Positions 1 through 4,749 of a stretch of 8,288 nucleotides of DNA are shown one piece after another. The position numbers and the translations under genes were made by a program. Within the stretch, counting starts at the first letter, position 1. Every line of letters starts with the position of its first letter. The notes beneath the pieces were generated by a model, which was given only the letters and a program-made list of their open reading frames with translations, searched no databases and was not told the origin of the DNA. The DNA is from an uncultured Clostridia bacterium (GTDB lineage: Bacteria > Bacillota > Clostridia > Oscillospirales > CAG-272): NCBI GenBank assembly GCA_945936265.1, contig CAMETB010000058.1, positions 1 to 8,288 of the forward strand, written 5' to 3'.

Positions 1-301
1 CCTCTTCTTTTACGTGTCTTACAAACGCGCGCAAAGACTCAAAATCGAAAACGTCGGTAAGACTGCCCATCTTTACCTCATGCGTCACCTTTTCAAATTT
101 TCCGAGAGGTGCGCCGCCTACTCTTTGTGTGGGGGATGTCGGGTCGTAAAACTCGGGATGTCTGGATTCGAGATCTTTTAATTCCTCAAACATTTTATCA
201 TATTCAAAATCAGAGATTTCCGGTGTGTCATCCTCATAATATCTTCTCGAATGATATTTAATAAGTGAGCGCAAATGCTCTATTCTCTCTTTTACTTCCA
301 T
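1..301 (-). CDS. ligA: NAD-dependent DNA ligase, N-terminal part (5' end of gene; cut by window edge)
   Basis: The first 100 residues of a bacterial NAD+-dependent DNA ligase, which seals nicks during replication and repair in the cytoplasm. Seen: after MEVKERIEHLRSLIKYHSRR come YYEDDTPEISDFEYDKMFEEL and then SPTQRVGG and KMGSLTDVF. This order matches domain Ia, which binds the NMN half of NAD+ (the YY and D residues), and the start of the adenylation domain with its DSPTxRVGG and pMlSL blocks. The aspartate usual before SPT is here part of DPTSPT. The adenylated lysine (KxDG, usually near residue 115) would lie just beyond the window. The ATG at 299-301 is supported by GAGG at 307-310, 5 nt upstream. 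The gene is divergent from the secreted C39-like gene. Identification is by conserved motifs and is firm despite truncation. Confidence 0.93.
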   Translation of the reverse strand, partial: MEVKERIEHLRSLIKYHSRRYYEDDTPEISDFEYDKMFEELKDLESRHPEFYDPTSPTQRVGGAPLGKFEKVTHEVKMGSLTDVFDFESLRAFVRHVKEE

Positions 302-335
302 ATTATCCTCTTATTCTACGGAATTTTTCAAGATA

Positions 336-364
336 AGTATATCATAAATGCCATTAAAATACAA
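336..364 (-). promoter_or_regulatory. Putative sigma-A promoter for ligA
   Basis: On the minus strand, TTGTAT (359-364) and TATACT (336-341) are separated by 17 nt and lie about 35 nt upstream of the ligA ATG. The -10 box is good and the -35 box matches consensus at only three positions. Position and spacing make it the best candidate in the divergent spacer. Confidence 0.5.
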
Positions 365-469
365 GCAATCAATCGCAGGATTTTACATTTTAATTTTTTC
401 TCGGACAAAATAATGTTACAAATTCGCCTCTTATGTCAAAGTATACGGTAATGTGTCGTACGATTTTTG

Positions 470-497
470 TTGAAATGGAAATTTTTTACTGTATAAT
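470..497 (+). promoter_or_regulatory. Sigma-A promoter for the secreted C39-like gene
   Basis: TTGAAA (470-475) and a perfect TATAAT (492-497) are separated by 16 nt. Transcription would begin near 504, giving a leader of about 50 nt before the start codon at 554. No operator-like palindrome is obvious around it. Confidence 0.7.
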
Positions 498-553
498 ATA
501 GTTGTGATTGCCGATACATAAATTCTGAAAGTGAAAGTAAAGGAATGAAAAAA

Positions 554-1711
554 ATGAAAAAATACTTATCCTGCATTATTCTCGTTTTGCTGTGCCTTGT
601 TTGCGCCATGGTATTTTACGCAAACGCGCACGATTTCAAGCCTTCCGATGGTGGCGGAACTACTATACAAACAGGTAATGACACGGGCACGCCTGCCACA
701 AATGTGGGTACAAACGATCCGCCCGAAGAGATAAAGGTTGCCACCATAGAGGAAGAAGGCACAATTTACGGTGAGTATTGCACCGACACAAATTTAAGGA
801 TAGAATGGGCGATTTATAAATTACAGGATGAAAAGGTTCTCTATTTGAGTTCAGAACTTTACCTTGATTCTCCGAATCCGATAAATAATCAATGCAACGG
901 ATATTTTACCGTAAACGGAGAAAGAAAAGATTTCACGGTTCAGAAATCAATAGGTACATCGACTTTGCTCGCGACATACGCAAAATCGCTTGATTGCGTG
1001 AAAGATGCGGAAATATCCGTTGAGGCGGGACTTGATATAAACATTTCGACTTCATCCGGAATTACGCTCGATCATCTTTGCTCAGGCGGAAAGATTTATG
1101 CGACGGAAGCATTTAAGAATATGCCGAAATCTTACTCTCTTACGGTAGAACACATTTCGCAGTATCCGGATCTTCCGAGCGGTGACGAGGTAACCTCGCT
1201 TGCAATGGTGTTAAAATATCTGAAATATGATGTCGACAAATGTGAACTTTGCGACCTATATCTTGAAAAAGGCCCGGTCGGCTACACAAGTTTTTATAAA
1301 GCCAATGTCGGCAACCCGAGAAACGCATACAATTCGTACGGCTGTTATCCGCCGGTTATAGTAAATGCTGCAAACAAGTATATAAGCGTAAACGGAGGCT
1401 CTAAAAAAGCGTACGACTACAGCGGTTACAACGCAAAGGACCTCTACCGTCAGGTGTCGGAGGGCAATCCGGTCATCGTATGGGCATGCGAAGACTTCGA
1501 TATTGATCCGTCCATATCGAGAATATGGGTGGTAGATGGAGAAACTCTGTATCTCAAGTCCAACATTGCCTGCATGGTCCTTACAGGATACGATTTTGCC
1601 AAAAACACGGTAACGCTATCAAACCCGGCAGGAACGACTTTTGTAATAGACAAAGACCTTTTTGAGATGAGATTTGCACAAATGGGATCTTATGCGGTAA
1701 TAATAAAGTAA
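554..1711 (+). CDS. Secreted C39-like (papain-fold) domain protein with substituted catalytic residues
   Basis: An exported protein of 385 aa. An in-frame ATG at 545 exists, but the AAAGGA at 539-544 abuts it, while the ATG at 554 has ideal 9-nt spacing; I choose 554. Residues below are counted from 545. A hydrophobic signal segment (about 8-25) ends in ANA, a signal peptidase I site. A Thr/Gly/Pro-rich linker (about 35-65) and a beta-rich middle region (about 70-190) follow. The C-terminal domain (about 198-388) has the C39_2 layout: ISQYPDLPSG, VTSLAMVLKYL, CYPPVIVNAANKYI, GNPVIVWA, MVLTGYD, then a terminal AVIIK. The catalytic Cys of LPTGCEVTSL is Asp214, the His of the HAxxxxGYD motif is Ala342, and the Asp of the DPxxG motif is Asn360. 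The oxyanion Gln206 remains. Peptidase activity is therefore unlikely; a binding role is my inference. Its natural partner is unknown. It converges on the CapA-family gene. Confidence 0.85.
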   Translation: MKKYLSCIILVLLCLVCAMVFYANAHDFKPSDGGGTTIQTGNDTGTPATNVGTNDPPEEIKVATIEEEGTIYGEYCTDTNLRIEWAIYKLQDEKVLYLSSELYLDSPNPINNQCNGYFTVNGERKDFTVQKSIGTSTLLATYAKSLDCVKDAEISVEAGLDINISTSSGITLDHLCSGGKIYATEAFKNMPKSYSLTVEHISQYPDLPSGDEVTSLAMVLKYLKYDVDKCELCDLYLEKGPVGYTSFYKANVGNPRNAYNSYGCYPPVIVNAANKYISVNGGSKKAYDYSGYNAKDLYRQVSEGNPVIVWACEDFDIDPSISRIWVVDGETLYLKSNIACMVLTGYDFAKNTVTLSNPAGTTFVIDKDLFEMRFAQMGSYAVIIK

Positions 1712-1747
1712 ATTATTGCTAATATGTGCATATGAGCATTTATATAA

Positions 1748-2905
1748 TCATTTAGAATACGCCTGATTGTCAAGCGTAAATGCGGAAGCGCATCCGTAAA
1801 GCATATCAAGAGTTACTTTGCCGTAGGCGTTTGCTCCGTGAACGGCACAGAGCTCCTTGGTATATTGATAAAGCGGATATATAGTTATATTTCCTCTTGT
1901 GCTGATATCATCAGAAGAAGGAAATCCGTAATGGCATACGGTTGGGGTAAGAGATACATTCTCCCACCGTGTGCCTTTTTCGTCTTTTACGATATCAAAG
2001 CCAAAAATGCCCCCGACAAGATTTTGTACTTTTGTCTGCGCCGACAAAAAATTGCCGAGCGAATACGCAACAATGGTTTTCTTACCCCGAGCCTCAATAG
2101 TTTCCACCGACTGCAATGTGTGAGAATGGTGACCGATTATAGCATCCGCACCCCACTCCGCCATCTTTTTTGCAAGTTGCCGTTGCTCTGTTGTGGGCTC
2201 TTTTGAGTTTTCCTCGCCCCAATGTACAGACACAACGACAAAATCGGATACATCGGCAGCATTTTTTATATCACGCTCCATTTTTTCTTCATTTATATAT
2301 GGAATATAGAGTGGAAAGTTTTCACCCGCCTCAATATTTGTCCCATAGGTATAAGAAAGAAATGAAATCTCTATATTTCCTTTGCGTATTTTTCTCGGTA
2401 TTTGTGAGTCCGCCTCACTCAGATACCCTCCTGTCATCAAAACATCCTTCTTTTGCCAAAGATTTATTGCATGACAAAGTCCGCTTCCGTCACCATCTAT
2501 ATCACCGTCAAGCATATGATTGCTTGCAATATTTATCACGTCAAAGCCGACTTTTACAAGATCATCCGCTATTTCGTCAGGGGTGCAAAAAAGCGGATAA
2601 CCGCTTACCGCTTTGCCCGAACATACGGTCTCCTGATTTACAAAGGCAATATCCGCCGAGGATATTATATTTTTTACATGCGAATACATTTTTGAAAAGT
2701 CGTATCCGTTTTCCGCCTTGGCATCCGTGTATACTGCCGAGTGGATTATATTGTCGCCCGCTGCCAGAAAACTTATTTTTTCTTCGTGTTTTTCTGTCTC
2801 CGGCGTAAGGGCGGTTTCGTAAGAATCGGTTTTATTTCCGGAACAAAGCGTTAGCGGAAGCAAAATAAAAAATGCGATAGATATAAAAATAATAAATTTC
2901 TTCAT
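1748..2905 (-). CDS. Exported CapA-family protein (poly-gamma-glutamate synthesis type, metallophosphatase-like fold)
   Basis: A 385-aa protein of the PGA_cap family, calcineurin-like metallophosphoesterase relatives. CapA of Bacillus acts in poly-gamma-glutamate capsule export or anchoring; most clostridial members have no proven substrate. Seen: an N-terminal hydrophobic segment (3-20), then Cys21 in LTLC, a poor lipobox because Leu sits at -1, so either a lipoprotein or an anchored/secreted form. Family motifs follow in order: AAGDNIIHS (Asp51, His55), VNQETV (Asn90, Glu92), IASNHMLDGDIDG (Asn129, His130, Asp133), SVHWGEE (His228), IIGHHSHTLQ (His259-His262) and YSLGNFLS near 286. The probable metal-site residues are intact. 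There are no capB/capC/capE neighbours, so a capsule role is not supported here. The 3' end converges with the C39-like gene across 36 nt. No good Shine-Dalgarno precedes the ATG, yet MKKF plus the signal segment fixes this start. Confidence 0.88.
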   Translation of the reverse strand: MKKFIIFISIAFFILLPLTLCSGNKTDSYETALTPETEKHEEKISFLAAGDNIIHSAVYTDAKAENGYDFSKMYSHVKNIISSADIAFVNQETVCSGKAVSGYPLFCTPDEIADDLVKVGFDVINIASNHMLDGDIDGDGSGLCHAINLWQKKDVLMTGGYLSEADSQIPRKIRKGNIEISFLSYTYGTNIEAGENFPLYIPYINEEKMERDIKNAADVSDFVVVSVHWGEENSKEPTTEQRQLAKKMAEWGADAIIGHHSHTLQSVETIEARGKKTIVAYSLGNFLSAQTKVQNLVGGIFGFDIVKDEKGTRWENVSLTPTVCHYGFPSSDDISTRGNITIYPLYQYTKELCAVHGANAYGKVTLDMLYGCASAFTLDNQAYSK

Positions 2906-2973
2906 ACAATTATTGTGCGCTTTTTTTGCGTTTTAAGTGCGGAAATTTTTTTGAAAAAAATTAAACTTTACTA

Positions 2974-3002
2974 TTGACAAAGCAGTTTGCGTATGGTATT
3001 AT
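2974..3002 (+). promoter_or_regulatory. Strong sigma-A promoter of the tRNA cluster
   Basis: A perfect TTGACA (2974-2979), a 17-nt spacer and TATTAT (2997-3002). Initiation near 3009 would give a short leader of about 20 nt before tRNA-Gly. This is the best promoter in the window, as expected for stable RNA genes. Confidence 0.85.
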
Positions 3003-3030
3003 ATTAAAGCAAAAACAAAATAATTGATTT

Positions 3031-3104
<74 letters not shown>

Positions 3105-3118
3105 TTTTTTTAAAGTAT

Positions 3119-3195
3119 GTACCTGTAGCTCAGTCGGATAGAGCAACTGCCTTCTAAGCAGTAGGTCGGGGGTTCGAATCCCTCCAGGTACGCCA
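3119..3195 (+). tRNA. tRNA-Arg(TCT)
   Basis: A 77-nt cloverleaf. The acceptor GTACCTG pairs with CAGGTAC (3185-3191). The anticodon stem ACTGC/GCAGT encloses loop CTTCTAA with anticodon TCT at 3153-3155, reading AGA/AGG. The T arm contains GGTTCGAATCC. The discriminator is G (3192) and CCA is encoded (3193-3195). It begins 14 nt after tRNA-Gly; the gap contains a T run (3105-3111) without a stem. Confidence 0.97.
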
Positions 3196-3257
3196 ACCGC
3201 TTTTGCGGTGTGGGGCTCTGCCATAATGGCAGAGCTATATACTCTCCTATGGGAGAG
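3196..3257 (+). repeat. Three tandem hairpins in the tRNA-Arg/tRNA-His spacer
   Basis: Hairpin 1 is ACCGC-TTTT-GCGGT (3196-3209). Hairpin 2 is GCTCTGCCA-TAA-TGGCAGAGC (3215-3235), a perfect 9-bp stem. Hairpin 3 is CTCTCC-TATG-GGAGAG (3242-3257). None is followed by a T run, so they are not terminators. They may guide processing of the tRNA precursor or be insertions of a small palindromic repeat family; the sequence does not decide. Confidence 0.7.
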
Positions 3258-3265
3258 AGTTCTTT

Positions 3266-3343
3266 GGTGGGTATAGCTCAGCTGGTTAGAGCGTCAGATT
3301 GTGGCTCTGAAGGCCGTGGGTTCGAATCTCACTATCCACCCCA
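3266..3343 (+). tRNA. tRNA-His(GTG)
   Basis: The acceptor GTGGGTA (3267-3273) pairs with TATCCAC (3333-3339) including one G-U. The anticodon stem TCAGA/TCTGA encloses loop TTGTGGC with anticodon GTG at 3301-3303. The histidine-specific extra base G-1 (3266) is encoded and faces C73 (3340), the identity element for HisRS. CCA is encoded (3341-3343). It is the last gene of the tRNA transcript, directly before the terminator. Confidence 0.97.
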
Positions 3344-3346
3344 TAG

Positions 3347-3374
3347 AAAAAAGCACGCTTTTGCGTGCTTTTTT
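3347..3374 (+). terminator. Intrinsic terminator of the tRNA operon
   Basis: Stem GCACGC (3353-3358)/GCGTGC (3363-3368) with TTTT loop, flanked by A6 and T6 so that the stem can extend to 12 bp. The T tract serves the plus strand; the A tract would also let it work on the minus strand. Its right arm is the first part of the 224-bp repeated unit. Confidence 0.92.
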
Positions 3375-3708
3375 CAGTTAAATCCACCCTTGCGGGTGGG
3401 TGAAATACGCCCCACGGCGTGTGAAATTGCCCTGTGGGCAGTGAAATCGCTGCGGCGGTGGGTGGATTTGATTTCATCGTAAGCGAAGCAAACGATTTCA
3501 TCAAAGGCGCAAGTCTTTGATTTCTCCGTGAGCAAGGCGAATGATTTCATTTATCTTCTCCGCATAAACCCTCTTTTTTGCCAAGCAAGTGCTTTTTTCA
3601 GTTAAATCCACCCTTGCGGGTGGGTGAAATACTCCTTACGTCGTGTGAAATTGCCCTGCGGACAGTGAAATCGCTGCGGCGGTGGGTGGATTTGATTTCA
3701 TCGTGAGC
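3365..3708. repeat. Tandem hairpin-mosaic repeat (one 224-bp unit plus a partial second copy)
   Basis: Segments 3365-3484 and 3589-3708 align without gaps at an offset of exactly 224 and differ at about 7 of 120 positions, so this is a tandem duplication with a truncated second unit. Each copy is a string of small hairpins: CCACCC-TTGC-GGGTGG, ACGCC-CCAC-GGCGT, TGCCC-TGT-GGGCA and CGC-TGCG-GCG, separated by TGAAAT linkers (3401, 3422, 3442 in copy 1). Outer arms AAATCCACCC (3380-3389) and GGGTGGATTT (3460-3469) bracket the set. To the right the linker appears inverted as ATTTCA (3471, 3495, 3544). In copy 2 two hairpins carry uncompensated mismatches. The stretch has no credible gene. It resembles REP-like intergenic repeats in style; the family name is unknown to me. 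Confidence 0.85.
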
Positions 3709-3858
3709 AAAAGAGGTTCAGCGTATATAATATATCACAAGGAAAGGAGATTTGCAATAATTTTGTTATTAGTAAGTTTCGTCGTAATTTAGTGTTATGC
3801 CTGAACAATAAAAAAGAGAGCTTTGTGTATTGCTTTTTGATACTTTTTCAAAAATGTG
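3709..3858. other. AT-rich stretch without a recognisable gene
   Basis: Contains a TATAAT (3726-3731) with no matching -35, and a Shine-Dalgarno-like GGAAAGGAG (about 3741-3749) not followed by a usable start codon. A reading frame is open here up to a TGA at 3948-3950 but lacks an ATG until 3900. It may be the decayed edge of the repeat or of a lost gene. Confidence 0.4.
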
Positions 3859-3887
3859 TTGATTTTTTTCAAAGGTTGGGATATAAT
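3859..3887 (+). promoter_or_regulatory. Promoter of the candidate small RNA
   Basis: TTGATT (3859-3864) and a perfect TATAAT (3882-3887) with 17-nt spacing. Initiation near 3894 would feed directly into the hairpin-rich segment ending at the T7 run at 3973. No plus-strand protein gene lies downstream before 5035. Confidence 0.6.
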
Positions 3888-3893
3888 TATATC

Positions 3894-3973
3894 AGTTCAA
3901 TGGTCTATGGGGAATACGCCCGTGGTAAAAACTGCTCCGGTTGTGTATGACAGTTTACCATTGGGCTTTTTTT
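3894..3973 (+). ncRNA. Candidate structured small RNA (about 80 nt), family unknown
   Basis: Bounded by a good promoter and an intrinsic terminator. The 3' hairpin pairs GCCC (3918-3921) with GGGC (3963-3966), then TGGTAAA with TTTACCA, then CTG with CAG, around a 16-nt loop starting CTCCGG; T7 follows (3967-3973). A second, mutually exclusive pairing exists: CAATGGT (3898-3904) with ACCATTG (3957-3963). In that form the RNA is a closed three-way shape with inner stems GGG/CCC and AAACTG/CAGTTT. The unit also contains a 16-codon frame, MVYGEYARGKNCSGCV (3900-3950), with a CxxC motif but no ribosome site, so a leaderless mini-protein is an alternative. I do not recognise a known riboswitch or sRNA family. 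Its 3' end overlaps the last codons of the opposite-strand HTH gene. Confidence 0.5.
3918..3973 (+). terminator. Intrinsic terminator ending the candidate small RNA
   Basis: A long imperfect hairpin (GCCC...TGGTAAA...CTG against CAG...TTTACCA...GGGC) ends directly in T7 (3967-3973). There is no comparable U tract for the minus strand, so it acts on plus-strand transcripts. Confidence 0.7.
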
Positions 3974-4128
3974 ATTGCAAAATTTCCATAGTTGCAATTA
4001 CTGGATATATACGCCTTTACAGCATTTCGAGCCATTCCGTATTTCTTTGCAAGTGCCGAGATTGACGTGCCGTTTGCGTGTTCGATAACCAATTCTGACA
4101 CTTGCTTATCATTTAATTTTTTCGGCAC
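3955..4128 (-). CDS. Small helix-turn-helix protein (57 aa)
   Basis: I choose GTG at 4126-4128 as the start: a strong AAGGAGAGG-type site (about 4133-4142) lies 4-7 nt upstream, whereas the ATG at 4147-4149 would put that site inside the coding region. The protein starts MPKKLNDKQVSELVIEHANG and continues SISALAKKYGMARNAVKAYI. This is a homeodomain-like/resolvase-type helix-turn-helix: helix, turn at NGTS, ALAKKYGMAR as helix 2 plus turn, and a recognition helix at NAVKAYI. Such domains occur in recombinase C-termini, phage and element-encoded regulators. There is no catalytic domain, so it is a small DNA-binding protein or a remnant. The tail NFAIKKAQW overlaps the opposite-strand RNA terminator. 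A terminator sits immediately upstream with no promoter between, so expression depends on read-through. Confidence 0.65.
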   Translation of the reverse strand: MPKKLNDKQVSELVIEHANGTSISALAKKYGMARNAVKAYISSNCNYGNFAIKKAQW

Positions 4129-4150
4129 AATACCTCTCCTTTCTTGCATT

Positions 4151-4176
4151 AAAAAAGCACTCGTTTTGAGTGCTTT
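4151..4176 (-). terminator. Intrinsic terminator just upstream of the HTH gene
   Basis: On the minus strand, GCACTC/GAGTGC (4157-4162, 4168-4173) with a 5-nt loop is followed by T6 (complement of A6 at 4151-4156). It ends about 10 nt before the HTH gene's ribosome site, so that gene lies behind it. Confidence 0.85.
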
Positions 4177-4201
4177 AAGTTATTTGATTTTGCGTATAAG
4201 A

Positions 4202-4226
4202 AAAGGACATCTGAACGGTGTCCTTT
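4202..4226 (-). terminator. Hairpin/terminator after the 73-aa protein gene
   Basis: An 8-bp stem AAAGGACA/TGTCCTTT (4202-4209, 4219-4226) with a 9-nt loop starts 6 nt after the stop codon at 4233. On the minus strand it is followed by TTTTCTT counting the stem's end, a modest U tract. The A/T ends make it potentially bidirectional. Confidence 0.65.
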
Positions 4227-4232
4227 ACATTC

Positions 4233-4454
4233 TTAGTAAATTGCGTCATCATCTATTGGAAAAAACTCTTCGACATCGTCGCTATCTACAGGTGTACCTC
4301 TTTTTATTGCCGATTTTAGCATAGCGATATATTTGTCGTCATAATATCCCGAGCATTGCATCATAGGAATGGAAGGTAAAGAGCCACCAAAAGCCAATAT
4401 ATACTCGTTTAATACTTCTTCCTTTTCTTTATTTTTGATACTTTGGTCTTTCAT
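4233..4454 (-). CDS. Small acidic protein, function unknown (73 aa)
   Basis: Begins MKDQSIKNKEKEEVLNEYIL and ends SDDVEEFFPIDDDAIY. Charged N-terminus, a Gly/Ser/Pro/Met-rich middle (FGGSLPSIPMMQCSGYY), a short basic helix (AMLKSAIKRG) and a very acidic tail. There is no signal peptide or membrane segment; it is probably cytoplasmic. The ATG lies inside the last codons of the upstream displaced frame (26-nt overlap), with AAAGGGG about 12 nt upstream, suggesting translational coupling in one operon from the promoter at 4750-4778. I do not recognise the family. Composition and context suit an accessory-element gene. Confidence 0.55.
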   Translation of the reverse strand: MKDQSIKNKEKEEVLNEYILAFGGSLPSIPMMQCSGYYDDKYIAMLKSAIKRGTPVDSDDVEEFFPIDDDAIY

Positions 4455-4560
4455 TTGGTTTTATTTCCCCTTTCTCCAATTTTGAATAAATTTCTTCAAA
4501 AGCCTGAACGGTTTGATTGCTTCGTTTTTGTTGTGTAAGGTTAATAACAAAGAAGATAAA
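4429..4560 (-). pseudogene. Displaced C-terminal frame of the upstream small gene (frameshift)
   Basis: After the stop of the upstream gene, the +1 frame continues as a protein-like tail: VINLTQQKRSNQTV, then QAFEEIYSKLEKGEIKPNER and PKYQK. It has no start codon with a ribosome site of its own. Removing one T from the TTT run (complement of 4549-4551) would join it to the upstream gene as AVYLL-VINLTQQ and give one 99-aa protein. I read this as a recent frameshift, a sequencing or assembly error, or, less likely, programmed frameshifting. Confidence 0.5.
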
Positions 4561-4729
4561 CCGCAGAGTCAACACTTTTGCCATGTCTGTACAAACATTC
4601 CATTTCGCCTTCGTTTGCAAGTCCTTCCATCGCATAATCATAGTCGGGTTCTTCCTTTGCCCTCTCATAGCAAGCTTTTTTGAAGTCCTCGAAACTCGTA
4701 TTGCTCTTGTTCATTTCTTTATAGTTCAT
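4541..4729 (-). CDS. Small acidic protein, probably the N-terminal part of a frameshifted gene (62 aa as read)
   Basis: MNYKEMNKSNTSFEDFKKAC, then YERAKEEPDYDYAMEGLANE and GEMECLYRHGKSVDSAVYLLCY. The start is well supported: AGGAGGT (4736-4742) lies 6 nt before the ATG, and a strong promoter is just upstream. It is soluble, rich in Glu, Asp and Tyr, probably helical, and resembles no family I can name. The frame stops at 4541-4543 right after a T run, and the +1 frame carries a plausible tail, so the intact product was probably about 99 aa. It is the first gene of the minus-strand cassette. Codons favour A/T at the third position more than the flanking ligA and PTS genes, consistent with acquisition. 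Confidence 0.6.
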   Translation of the reverse strand: MNYKEMNKSNTSFEDFKKACYERAKEEPDYDYAMEGLANEGEMECLYRHGKSVDSAVYLLCY

Positions 4730-4749
4730 TTTTCTACCTCCTCGTACCT

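Noticed and set aside
1712..1747. Shared terminator between the convergent C39-like and CapA genes
   Set aside because: Only weak AT-rich complementarity (GCTAAT...GAGC) without a stable GC stem or T run.
2170..2808. 212-codon plus-strand frame opposite the CapA gene
   Set aside because: Antisense shadow: Pro/His/Arg-rich composition, no start signals, and the opposite strand has all CapA motifs.
3210..3482. Plus-strand open frame containing GIAQLVRASDCGSEGRGF
   Set aside because: This is the well-known spurious translation of a tRNA gene (here tRNA-His) and then of the repeat; not a protein gene.
3286..3504. Minus-strand 72-codon frame across tRNA-His and the repeat
   Set aside because: Antisense to tRNA, terminator and hairpin repeats, with no ribosome site; chance frame.
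3365..3708. CRISPR array
   Set aside because: Linkers are only 6-7 nt and the intervening segments are self-complementary hairpins, not unrelated spacers.
3750..3950. Open frame in 3750-3950 behind GGAAAGGAG
   Set aside because: Only ATT follows the ribosome-like site; no accepted start codon at useful spacing, and the promoter at 3859-3887 lies inside it. Only the final 16 codons are kept as a possibility.
3856..4065. 69-codon plus-strand frame starting MLIFFKGWDIII
   Set aside because: It starts before the predicted transcription start, crosses the intrinsic terminator and runs antisense to the HTH gene; no ribosome site.
4429..4668. 79-codon minus-strand frame read from the ATG at 4668
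   Set aside because: Its first half is the shadow of the well-supported frame beginning at 4729 and its ATG has no ribosome site; only the tail after about 4560 looks protein-like.
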